From contig JAKBNN010000082.1 in assembly GCA_021831025.1 (NCBI GenBank), positions 1 through 38,799 of the forward strand: DNA of 38,799 nucleotides. The letters are read 5' to 3'. The stretch comes from a bacterium (GTDB lineage Bacteria > SZUA-79 > Acidulodesulfobacterales > Acidulodesulfobacteraceae). The notes beneath the pieces were generated by a model. It saw only the letters and a list, made by a program, of their open reading frames with translations, did not search any database and was not told the DNA's origin. Within the stretch, counting starts at the first letter, position 1; each line of letters opens with the position of its first letter. Shown here one piece after another: positions 30,475-38,367 of this stretch. The position numbers were made by a program, and so were the translations under genes.

Positions 30475-32019
30475 ATGAACAAAAACAAAATAATTCCATA
30501 CTCTCTTTTTGCCGTCCTGATAATCCTTTTTATAATCAGGCTCGTATTAATAACAAAAATAGACCTGATTCCCGAAGAAACCTATTATTGGCAATGGTCA
30601 AGGCATTTATCGCTTTCTTACTACGATATGTCGCCTATGGTTGCTTATGCTATAGCCTTGACGACGCTTTTCGGCAAACTTGATTCACAGTTCTTCGTAA
30701 GGCTTGCGGCGCCCGTGATTTCTTTGATTTTATCGATATATGTATATGCGGCTTTAAAAAAGATTACTAACGATAATCTGTTTTCTCTGCTGTGGGCGGT
30801 CATGTTAAACGCTATCCCCATATTTAATGTCGGTTCGATATTAATTGTTTATGGAAACCTGCAAATGTTATTTTTCTCGTTAACGATATTGCTTTTAATA
30901 TACCTTATTCTAACCAAAAAGGATTTTTATTGGTATCTCATAGGAATTTCGACGGGGCTTGCGCTGCTCAGCAAATATACGGCGGTTTTTATATATCCCA
31001 TAGTGTTTTTATTCCTCGCCTCAAGCAAAAATTACCGGAAATATTTTTTAAAAAAAGAACCTTACTTAGCTTTATTAATCTCGTTAGCCTTATTTTCGCC
31101 CGTAATAATATGGAATTATCTGAATAATTTTGTATCTTTAAGACACCTTATGACGCTATCGGGTCATTTTGCGGGTTTTAGCGTATTTTTATCTAATCTG
31201 TTTTTATTTCTTATCTCCCAGATGGGAATAGTTTCCCCGTTTATATTCATAATTATGATAACATCTATTTTTATAGGTTTTTATCTTGGATTAAAAGAAA
31301 ATAACGACATATATTTAGTGCTGTCTATATCATCCTTAGCCCCATTTTTATATTTTATATATCAATGCGCAAAAACAACGGTTCAGCCTAATTGGCCCGT
31401 ATTTTTATATTTTTCCGCTTTTTTATTATCTTTTATCCTGATACTGCGCTTGAACTTAAATTTAAAATCGCAAAAACTTAAAAAAATAGCAACTTATTTT
31501 TATGCCCTTTCTTTTATAACCGGACTTATTTTTTCGTTAATTATATTTTTGGAACCGTACTATCCGTTGATTAGCATTAAAATAAGCAAAAATCCTATGA
31601 GAGATGTATTGGGATGGAAAAAATTGGGGTATTATGTCGATAAAGAACTCGCGGCTCATAAAAAAGACAATTTATTAATAGCGGCAAGAAGGTTTCAGGT
31701 AGCAAGCGAACTTGCGTATTATGTAAAAGGAAAACCGCAGACATATTCGTTTAATTATTTTATAAGAGATAACCAATATGCATTTTGGAACAATTTTAAC
31801 GATAAAAAAGGGCGAAATTTCCTTTACATAATAGACACAAAATACGGCAAAAATATAGAAAACAAGTTATGCCAAAATTTTAAAAGCTGCACGTTGTTAA
31901 AAGAGGCAGCAATAACGGATAATCATGAAACAATAAGAACCGTAAAGATTTATTTGTTAAAAGACTTCTTATATAAAGATAAATACCTGTTTGAAAAATT
32001 CTCATCGAAAGAGTTTTAG
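30475..32019 (+). CDS. GT39/PMT_2-type membrane glycosyltransferase
   Basis: A 514-aa integral membrane protein with about ten hydrophobic helices. The first periplasmic loop reads DLIPEETYYWQWSRHLSLSYYDMSPMVAY, the classic acidic D/E-containing motif of lipid-linked sugar transferases (ArnT, PMT, GT39/GT83): an acidic residue, then Y-x-x-W-S-x-x-L-x-x-x-Y-Y-D-x-P/S-P. Later helices contain SKYTAVFIYP and QPNWP. A soluble C-terminal region (from about residue 385) ends the protein. Such enzymes transfer a sugar from a polyprenyl carrier onto lipids or proteins; pilin glycosylation is conceivable because the gene is divergent from pilM, but the substrate is unknown. Confidence 0.85.
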   Translation: MNKNKIIPYSLFAVLIILFIIRLVLITKIDLIPEETYYWQWSRHLSLSYYDMSPMVAYAIALTTLFGKLDSQFFVRLAAPVISLILSIYVYAALKKITNDNLFSLLWAVMLNAIPIFNVGSILIVYGNLQMLFFSLTILLLIYLILTKKDFYWYLIGISTGLALLSKYTAVFIYPIVFLFLASSKNYRKYFLKKEPYLALLISLALFSPVIIWNYLNNFVSLRHLMTLSGHFAGFSVFLSNLFLFLISQMGIVSPFIFIIMITSIFIGFYLGLKENNDIYLVLSISSLAPFLYFIYQCAKTTVQPNWPVFLYFSAFLLSFILILRLNLNLKSQKLKKIATYFYALSFITGLIFSLIIFLEPYYPLISIKISKNPMRDVLGWKKLGYYVDKELAAHKKDNLLIAARRFQVASELAYYVKGKPQTYSFNYFIRDNQYAFWNNFNDKKGRNFLYIIDTKYGKNIENKLCQNFKSCTLLKEAAITDNHETIRTVKIYLLKDFLYKDKYLFEKFSSKEF

Positions 32020-32027
32020 AGAAAATT

Positions 32028-32062
32028 AAAAAGGGGTCTGATTTTAAATCAGACCCCTTTTT
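32028..32062. terminator. Perfect palindromic element between convergent genes
   Basis: Arms of 17 bases: five A plus GGGGTCTGATTT (32028-32044), central T, and the exact complement (32046-32062). It fills nearly the whole 44-base gap between the glycosyltransferase stop (32019) and the hdrB2 stop (32064). It can terminate both transcripts, since a U-run follows the stem in each direction. Confidence 0.9.
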
Positions 32063-32063
32063 A

Positions 32064-32987
32064 TTAAAAACCTTTTTCCTTAAGTACCCTGAGCGGGTCT
32101 GAAATCATATCGCTAAACTCGGCTTCTTTTTTGGAAAAACCAAATGCCAGCGCCATAAGTTGGGTTAAATATACAACCGGAAGTTCGGAATCCTTTCCAA
32201 ATTTTTCGACTATCTTAGGCTGATTCACATCCAGCGCGCCCGCGCATTTTGGGCATATAAGAACAAGAAAATCCGCCCCCGCTTTTTTTGCCTTTGAAAG
32301 CGTCTGTGAACATAACTTAAAAGAGGTTTCCTCATCCTGAACGACATTTCTTCCGCCGCAGCACTGCACCTCGTTGCCGTAAAAAACGACCTCCGCCCCC
32401 ATGGCTTCCAAAAAATCGTGCATAAACCGGGGTCTTTCGGAATTGTCTAAATTAGGTTTTTTATCGGTAAAAGTGTACATCGACGGCCTTGAGTAAAGGC
32501 ATCCGTAATATGGCGCCGCTTTTAAACCTTTTAACGGCTTAACCGTGTTTTTCTTTACCTCGTCCACCCCTTTTTCGTTATATAAAAACTCCAAAATATG
32601 CCTTGCTTCGCCGTCCGGGATAAACTCGCCTTCAATTTCGCCCGCTTCTTTAAATATAGCGTTAACTTCGGCAAGTTCGTTTTTATTTTCCCTTACCCTT
32701 GTAATGGACCTGCTAAACTCATGATAGCAAACCGAACACGCCATAACCAGATCTTTTGAGCCGAGCCTTGATTTTGCGAGCATCATATTTCTAAGCGGCA
32801 AATACATCGAAACCGCCCCGACGGATTTCATCTCTCCTATGCCGCAGCAATTATAATCTTGCAGTTCGACAAGTTCGATACCCATCTTTTTTGATACTAA
32901 TTTAGAACTATTATTATAAGCTCTATCTATCGTTAATAAAGCACACCCGGGATAATATGCCGCCTGATTTTCCTTTAATTTATCCAT
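32064..32987 (-). CDS. hdrB2: Heterodisulfide reductase-like subunit B2 (sHdr)
   Basis: HdrB subunits hold the noncubane 4Fe-4S clusters where disulfide chemistry takes place. The 307-aa protein has two complete CCG domains. The first is YPGC...YNCCGIGEMKSVG...ACSVCYHEF; the second is YYGCLYSRP...VQCCGGRNVV...ICPKCAG. It is the last gene of hdrC1-hdrB1-hdrA-hyp-hdrC2-hdrB2, the order that defines sulfur-oxidising sHdr clusters. It follows hdrC2 by about 75 bases and ends at the palindromic terminator. In this setting it most likely oxidises protein-bound sulfane sulfur to sulfite, not CoM-S-S-CoB. Confidence 0.93.
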   Translation of the reverse strand: MDKLKENQAAYYPGCALLTIDRAYNNSSKLVSKKMGIELVELQDYNCCGIGEMKSVGAVSMYLPLRNMMLAKSRLGSKDLVMACSVCYHEFSRSITRVRENKNELAEVNAIFKEAGEIEGEFIPDGEARHILEFLYNEKGVDEVKKNTVKPLKGLKAAPYYGCLYSRPSMYTFTDKKPNLDNSERPRFMHDFLEAMGAEVVFYGNEVQCCGGRNVVQDEETSFKLCSQTLSKAKKAGADFLVLICPKCAGALDVNQPKIVEKFGKDSELPVVYLTQLMALAFGFSKKEAEFSDMISDPLRVLKEKGF

Positions 32988-33061
32988 TTAAACCCCCATT
33001 TTACTTTATATCGTTAGTCCTTAACCTTTAGTTAGTCCTGCAATAAAAATTAATTTATACG

Positions 33062-33838
33062 CTATATTGTCGTTTGCTCTATCGTTTTAATATTTTTTAA
33101 ATAATTTTCCATTGCCTCTTTTGATTTTCTCCAGTTATGCGGCCTGCTAAGCCTTAATACGGAAAAAGCCCGTCCGTCCTTCACCATTTTAAAAATAGCG
33201 TCTATTTCTATCTTTCCGATAAGTTCCTTCGTTCTCCCCATCTTTTGCATCGACGAGATATGAAGCTTTGCCAGATCTAATCTTCCATGCCCCAGAATCA
33301 TGTCTTCGTATATCTTTTTAACATTTTCGTCAACTTTTAGTTTACTTTCCACTTCTTCGGGAAAATATTTTTTTATTAGAAGCGCAAGGGCTTCCATCAT
33401 TTCGGCGGGATTTACTTGTTTGGGACATCTTTGGGAACATTTATAGCACCCGACGCACCGCCATGCAACATCCACATATTTTTTCAATTCTTTTAAATTG
33501 CCGAGCTGCATCATATAGATAAATGCTCTCGGATTAAACCTTCTGTATAAAGGCGTCACGGTACAGCTTGCCGTGCACATTCCGCACTGCCAGCATCTGT
33601 TAATTCTGGAACCGACAACGGTGTCTTTAATCTCCCGAAAAAAACTCCTGTCGAAGTCGGAATCTACTCTCGAAAGAATAAAAGTATTCCATCTGCCCGA
33701 AACATCGACCCCATCGATAACTAAATTTTTTTCTTCTTCTATGCGGTCGTCTTCAATTAAATGCCTTGCTATAATATGCTCCCCTTTTTCGGCAACAGGT
33801 CTTTTTTCTTGATTTTCTAAAGCCATAAAGCCCTCCAA
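33062..33838 (-). CDS. hdrC2: Heterodisulfide reductase-like subunit C2 (sHdr)
   Basis: A 258-aa ferredoxin-type electron-transfer subunit. Two complete 4Fe-4S motifs are visible: CWQCGMCTASC (near residue 80) and CVGCYKCSQRCP (near 130), each C-x2-C-x2-C-x3-C, separated by NPRAFIYMMQLGNLKELKKYVDVAWR, an HdrC hallmark. N- and C-terminal extensions without further cysteines complete the protein. It lies between the conserved hypothetical gene and hdrB2, with which it should form the second C/B pair of the complex. Confidence 0.93.
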   Translation of the reverse strand: MEGFMALENQEKRPVAEKGEHIIARHLIEDDRIEEEKNLVIDGVDVSGRWNTFILSRVDSDFDRSFFREIKDTVVGSRINRCWQCGMCTASCTVTPLYRRFNPRAFIYMMQLGNLKELKKYVDVAWRCVGCYKCSQRCPKQVNPAEMMEALALLIKKYFPEEVESKLKVDENVKKIYEDMILGHGRLDLAKLHISSMQKMGRTKELIGKIEIDAIFKMVKDGRAFSVLRLSRPHNWRKSKEAMENYLKNIKTIEQTTI

Positions 33839-33910
33839 ATTTTAATAATCGCTTAATAATCCCTTAAAATTATTGCCTCAACCGGCATAGGCGAAAATCC
33901 AGTTTAGATA

Positions 33911-34678
33911 TTACCCGACTGCTTCCTCTTCCCGCAACTCTATATTTTCGATCCCCAATAACTTTTTCATCAATGTAAAACCGTCCGGTACGCCTATGGA
34001 TAAAGACTTAGATTCGGCATACACCATTTTATAAACATAATCGGCATACATATAGCTTAAAAGAATATCGACGCCGTAAGGGGGTTCGATTGCGAAATCG
34101 TTCCGATTCGATAATTCATAAAGATAATCTATTTCCTCATTCATTTCTTTAATGCTAAATGGCATAATATAAGGATTTCCGTCCCATGTTCTTTTTAAAA
34201 AATCGGCCATATAAGGCAGGCATCCCGTTCCGTTATCCTGCCTGTAAACCCAAGATACCCACAAAACATTCTTTGCAGGTTCATAAAAATGTAAAATTTC
34301 TAAGGCAATATCTCTTTTAACCATAACATCGTCGTAAGAAAATACCTCTAAAAATCTGCCCGTTCTTATTTCCGCCGATTTTTTAGAATCGCCTAATATA
34401 ACAAATGCATTATTTAGACTATCAAGGTTTACGGTTTGGATAATTTTTTTTCTATGCCTCCTTATAGTAAAAATAATGGACAATATTTTATCGAAATCTT
34501 CTCCTTCCTGTTTTTCCTCGCGAACATCCCGTAAAAATCTTTTTATTATTTCTGTTTTTTGTCTTAAAAGAGAGCCTATTAACCCGATTTTATCGTCAGG
34601 TAAATTCTCCCTTATAATTTCAAAGAACTTTTCCTCATATCTTTTGTCGATTTTATTGTTTTTTAAAATATATGTCAT
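33911..34678 (-). CDS. Conserved hypothetical subunit of the sHdr cluster
   Basis: This 255-aa protein has no recognisable fold motif: helical, charged, no cysteine cluster. Regions such as DDVMVKRDIALEILHFYEPAKNVLWVSWVYRQDNGTG and YMYADYVYKMVYAESKSLSIGVPDGF look structured. Its position between hdrA (5 bases upstream) and hdrC2 is exactly that of the 'hyp' gene retained in sHdr operons, which is thought to be part of, or needed for, the complex. The call rests on position. The function is unknown. Confidence 0.75.
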   Translation of the reverse strand: MTYILKNNKIDKRYEEKFFEIIRENLPDDKIGLIGSLLRQKTEIIKRFLRDVREEKQEGEDFDKILSIIFTIRRHRKKIIQTVNLDSLNNAFVILGDSKKSAEIRTGRFLEVFSYDDVMVKRDIALEILHFYEPAKNVLWVSWVYRQDNGTGCLPYMADFLKRTWDGNPYIMPFSIKEMNEEIDYLYELSNRNDFAIEPPYGVDILLSYMYADYVYKMVYAESKSLSIGVPDGFTLMKKLLGIENIELREEEAVG

Positions 34679-34683
34679 AAGAA

Positions 34684-35727
34684 TTAATGATTTTTAACCG
34701 CATAAATATAGGCATCCATTGCCGCCGCCCCGCCCTCGGTAATGGAATCGGAAATAGCCTTCGGCCCCGTGCATGCGCCCGCCAAAAATACGCCTTCTTT
34801 ATTTGATTTAAAAGGTGCCAGTGTAACATTTTGCGGCTTTAAAAAGCCGTGCTCGTCAAGCTCAAGTCCCAGCTTTTTAGCCATTTCGGATGACTGAGGT
34901 CCGCCTTCCATACCCGAAGCCAGCACAACCATATCGAAAGGAATCTCGAACGGTCCCCTTAAAAGCGTATCCTCGCCCTTACAAATAACGGTATTATTCT
35001 CCCCCGAAGTAATTTCGGCAACCCTGCCTTTAACTATCTGGACATCGTACTCTTCCATAGCCTTCCAGTATAAATCTTCAAAAAACCCGTAAGTTCTTAT
35101 GTCCATATAAAATATATATACTTCACAATCGGGGAAATGTTCTCTAAGTTCGATAGCCTGTTTGACCGAAACGGTGCAACACACCCTCGAGCAGTACTGA
35201 TTGCCGACATGCCTGTCTCTCGAACCTACGCATAATATAAAAGCAACATTTTTTGGCGGCTGTCCGTTGGAAGGCCTGACGAAATTTCCCTCTCCCATCA
35301 TTCTTTCCAAATCCTTAATGTCAATTACATCGTCGAACAACTGGTAGGAATACTTAGCATCCCTTGCAGGATCGAAATGCTCAAAGCCTGTAGCGACAAT
35401 AACCGAATCAAAGGTTTTTGTTTCATTCCCATCGGGCGATTTTATAGTGGCATCGAACTTTTTACCGTTTTCCTTAAAATCCGAAACCTCCGAAGATAAA
35501 TATACCTTAATATTGCTGTTTGTTTCGGCTTTTTTAATTAGTTTGCCTATCACATCGTCCGCAGGCTGCATATCCGGAAACAAAAATTTATATTTAAATT
35601 TCTTGGGGTTGCCGCCAAGAAATGAATCCCTTTCCGCCAGAGTTACCTTTACGCCTAATTCGGAAAGCATAGTCGCCGCATTTAAACCTGCCGGCCCCCC
35701 GCCGATTACCAAAATATTCTCAGCCAT
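34684..35727 (-). CDS. hdrA: Heterodisulfide reductase-like subunit A (sHdr, FAD)
   Basis: HdrA carries FAD and distributes electrons within the complex. The protein has 347 aa, like sHdrA, far shorter than the ~650 aa of methanogen HdrA: there are no N-terminal or C-terminal ferredoxin domains. The N-terminus has ENILVIGGGPAGLNAATMLSELG (dinucleotide fold) and VTLAERDSFLGGNPKK. The iron-sulfur ligands sit in LCVGSRDRHVGNQYCSRVCC, and a second flavin-contact region is VFLAGACTGPKAISDSITEGGAA. It lies between hdrB1 and the hypothetical gene. Confidence 0.94.
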   Translation of the reverse strand: MAENILVIGGGPAGLNAATMLSELGVKVTLAERDSFLGGNPKKFKYKFLFPDMQPADDVIGKLIKKAETNSNIKVYLSSEVSDFKENGKKFDATIKSPDGNETKTFDSVIVATGFEHFDPARDAKYSYQLFDDVIDIKDLERMMGEGNFVRPSNGQPPKNVAFILCVGSRDRHVGNQYCSRVCCTVSVKQAIELREHFPDCEVYIFYMDIRTYGFFEDLYWKAMEEYDVQIVKGRVAEITSGENNTVICKGEDTLLRGPFEIPFDMVVLASGMEGGPQSSEMAKKLGLELDEHGFLKPQNVTLAPFKSNKEGVFLAGACTGPKAISDSITEGGAAAMDAYIYAVKNH

Positions 35728-35773
35728 ATAAAATCCTCCGCATGAATTATTAATTTATTATATATTATTAGCT

Positions 35774-36979
35774 TTACTTCCCCGCCGGATACTCATACAA
35801 ATTAACGGTCTTTCCGCCTGCCTTAAGCTCTTCCAGATAGGCGTCGTATTCATCTTCCGATTTTTTCCAGTCTATTCCTATCTTTTCGCACAGGGGCCTC
35901 CAGTCCGTTGTATGCCATTGAAGCTGAACAATCTTATAAACATCGGCGCCGCAGGCTAAAGCGGCAAACATGACATCCGCCATAACCGGAACCTGTTCGG
36001 TATAGCCCATAGCCTTTCCGATCCACTGATTTTTATCCAGCGTCGTGGTACATCCCGTGTCTTGCGTAATACAGACGTCCGATTGAGCTTCCCTGACCAT
36101 CGGCCTGATTTTTCTATCCATCACGAACGACCTCGACGCTTCCCTTTCCGTCAGGATATGTCTGAACCCGAATCCGCAGCAGTCGTACCATGTCGAATAA
36201 TCCGCAACCTGCGCCCCAAGCGCAAGTGCGATGCCCGTAGAAACCGCAGTCCTTTTCCCCGCATAAATTTCTTTATCGTAAATGCAATCTTCCGGTATCA
36301 TTTTATAAGTGTGGCAGGCAGGATGAATCGTCGCTATAACATTGCTCAGGTCATATTTTTTTAATTTGGCTATTTCAAAACGCATAACATGAACCCATTC
36401 GCTATAATGCACGATATATTCGGGAATAACAAGTTCCCTGCCAATTTTGTGCATTATTCTTCTAACCTCGTCTCTTAACTCCTTATGTTCGACAAGCAGG
36501 TTCCGCATTTCTTTATAATCTCCGAATGTAGTGGCGCAATGAAACAACGGAAACAGCCCGAGTTCATAAGCCCTGTGCCAGTTCCTTACGGCAACGGCGG
36601 CAAGCCCCACAGGATTGGATGTGCCTGAACCGTGATAATTCCATGCGGTGCACGATGTCTGATTTCTTTCGTCGATATATTCGATGCCAAATTTATTCAT
36701 AAACCATAAAAGAGATACGGGATAGCCGGGGATGTTTCCGCACTGCCCGCACGACTTATGGTGCCACAATTTATTGGTGGGAATTTTTTTCTTCCAGCCG
36801 AATAAGGTTTCGGCTTCGATAGGCTTATTTTCATCTTTCACATGTATAACCTTAACCTCTCCCTTTGCCTCAAGTTCCAAAAGTTCGTCATGAATATCCT
36901 CAAGCTTTCTTCCCGCAGCGTGAATATAGTCGGATTTTACATTGGCAAGACCTAATCTGTTACCTATTTCTATAGCCAT
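35774..36979 (-). CDS. hdrB1: Heterodisulfide reductase-like subunit B1 (sHdr)
   Basis: A 401-aa CCG-type HdrB with an N-terminal extension of about 75 residues. Cysteine motifs seen: SCGQCGNIPGYPV, QTSCTAWNYHG, IHPACHTYKM, WYDCCGFGFRHIL and DTGCTTTLDK. One clear CCG domain therefore remains and the first half is altered, as is usual for the B1 paralogue of sHdr clusters. It is upstream of hdrA by 46 bases. A gap of about 220 bases, filled with GTCATTCCCGC repeats, separates it from hdrC1, so the operon may be interrupted or differentially processed here. Confidence 0.9.
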   Translation of the reverse strand: MAIEIGNRLGLANVKSDYIHAAGRKLEDIHDELLELEAKGEVKVIHVKDENKPIEAETLFGWKKKIPTNKLWHHKSCGQCGNIPGYPVSLLWFMNKFGIEYIDERNQTSCTAWNYHGSGTSNPVGLAAVAVRNWHRAYELGLFPLFHCATTFGDYKEMRNLLVEHKELRDEVRRIMHKIGRELVIPEYIVHYSEWVHVMRFEIAKLKKYDLSNVIATIHPACHTYKMIPEDCIYDKEIYAGKRTAVSTGIALALGAQVADYSTWYDCCGFGFRHILTEREASRSFVMDRKIRPMVREAQSDVCITQDTGCTTTLDKNQWIGKAMGYTEQVPVMADVMFAALACGADVYKIVQLQWHTTDWRPLCEKIGIDWKKSEDEYDAYLEELKAGGKTVNLYEYPAGK

Positions 36980-36996
36980 ATTTATGTCTCCTTTTT

Positions 36997-37187
36997 GTCA
37001 TTCCCGCGCAGGCGGGAATCCAGTCATTTTTATTTGTCATTCCCGCATATTCTTTGCCTGCGCTTATCAATGCATGCCACTCTTGCGAGCAAAGGATGGC
37101 GGGAAACGAAGTACAGCGAGCCGAAGGCCAGCGCAAGCTCACCTCATCCAGTCCTTCTTTGTCATTCCCGCGAAAGCGGGAATCCAG
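36997..37187. repeat. GTCATTCCCGC palindromes between hdrC1 and hdrB1
   Basis: Two full copies (GTCATTCCCGC, 4-5-base loop, GCGGGAATCCAG at 36997-37023 and 37161-37187) and one half copy (37036-37046), all in the same orientation, surround about 110 bases of non-repetitive non-coding DNA. They correspond to extragenic REP/dRS3-like repeats and are the only notable content of the gap 36980-37200. Confidence 0.8.
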
Positions 37188-37200
37188 TCATCTTTTTGAA

Positions 37201-37878
37201 CTAAGAACTCCTCACATCGTCCACTATATCCTGTATAATCTCGTATAAAGAAGGGTCAACGGATTCTATAATCTTAAAAACCCCTGCTTCGTCAAAAATA
37301 TCGTATAATTCTTTCATTGCTTCAGGCGCCACATCCCAAGCTAAATTTGTTACCTGCAATGTCGGCATCGGAATGGCTTTTCTTTTAACGGCAAGGTCAG
37401 TGGAAGCGTAGCCTATATGCGGACCCCAATCGGGAAAGAAATCCGGCTGAATCATGTCGGGGGAAAGTTGGTTGCCGTAAGCAGTGAGTTTTAAGAGAAC
37501 CCTCGAGTATGGTTTTAAAACCTTTTTTGCGGATTCAAAACCCCTTCTAACGGCAATTTCTCTTAATATTGCGATAACCCCGCCCGGACTGTTGAGAAAC
37601 GGACAAATCATAGCGCAAGTAAAACATTGAAAGCATGCCCAAACATATTCATCCATCATTGTCCAGATAAGCTCAGGGTCTTTTGACTTCATTTTTTGAA
37701 GAACTATGCGGGGAGAAAAATCGAAAAACCTGTGAGGGGGGCAGCCGCCCGCGCATACGCCGCAGTTTAAACATCCTCTGACATATTCTTCGTATCTAAA
37801 ATCCCTTCTCGCCTCCTCGAAAATCTCTTTTTTAAGCTCGAAAGGAACGATGCTTACTCCATTTTCATCATATTCCAT
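37201..37878 (-). CDS. hdrC1: Heterodisulfide reductase-like subunit C1 (sHdr)
   Basis: A 225-aa ferredoxin-type protein with two C-x2-C-x2-C-x3-C clusters: CLNCGVCAGGCPP (near residue 36) and CFQCFTCAMICP (near 79), separated by SPRIVLQKMKSKDPELIWTMMDEYVWA. It is the first gene of the sHdr set (C1-B1-A-hyp-C2-B2) and forms the first C/B electron path with HdrB1. There is no TusA, DsrE or lbpA next to it on the right in the part of the genome visible here. Confidence 0.92.
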   Translation of the reverse strand: MEYDENGVSIVPFELKKEIFEEARRDFRYEEYVRGCLNCGVCAGGCPPHRFFDFSPRIVLQKMKSKDPELIWTMMDEYVWACFQCFTCAMICPFLNSPGGVIAILREIAVRRGFESAKKVLKPYSRVLLKLTAYGNQLSPDMIQPDFFPDWGPHIGYASTDLAVKRKAIPMPTLQVTNLAWDVAPEAMKELYDIFDEAGVFKIIESVDPSLYEIIQDIVDDVRSS

Positions 37879-38367
37879 AAATTACTCCCTGTATTTATCG
37901 ATTTGATTTTAATTTAAAGAAAACTGGATTCCCGCTTTCGCGGGAATGACTTTGCTATATTTTGTCTTTTCACCCAACGAGTGTCATTCCCGCTGAAGCG
38001 GGTTGGGACATAAATGTTAATTTACCGGTAAAATGTAAAAACGAAAATCCGCCTATGATTTGATTATATCACAATAATTCAAAAAATTAAGCGGCTAAAA
38101 TCACCCAAAATTGCCGCGAGTGTCATTCCCGCGAAAGCGGGAAAGTTCCAAAGAAACTTCACGAGTGTCGTCAGACACGAGAGCGAAGCGGTAATCCAGA
38201 GCTTTTAAGGTTTTGAAGTATATTCTACATTTTCTACCTACAATTTTGGGAATCATATTTATCGATTTATTTAAATTTATTTACTAAATCTATCGAACTT
38301 AAGCCTGCGGCGATAAAGGCGCCGGCGCTCTTTCCCGCGCCTTGCTTTCTTACTTTATGATAAATAA
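37879..38367. other. Intergenic region rich in GTCATTCCCGC repeats
   Basis: No gene is supportable in these 489 bases. An inverted doublet occupies 37924-38010 (CTGGATTCCCGC...GCGGGAATGAC, spacer with TCACCCAACGAGTGTC, then GTCATTCCCGCTGAAGCGGG). A further copy is at 38122-38145 with a following GTGTCGTCAGACAC palindrome (about 38165-38180). The remainder is plain AT-rich DNA upstream of hdrC1 and downstream of the channel gene. Confidence 0.7.

Noticed and set aside
32086..32106. GGGTCTGAAATC within the end of hdrB2 as a further palindromic-element copy
   Set aside because: Only half an arm matches, no inverted partner is present, and the peptide fits the HdrB tail.
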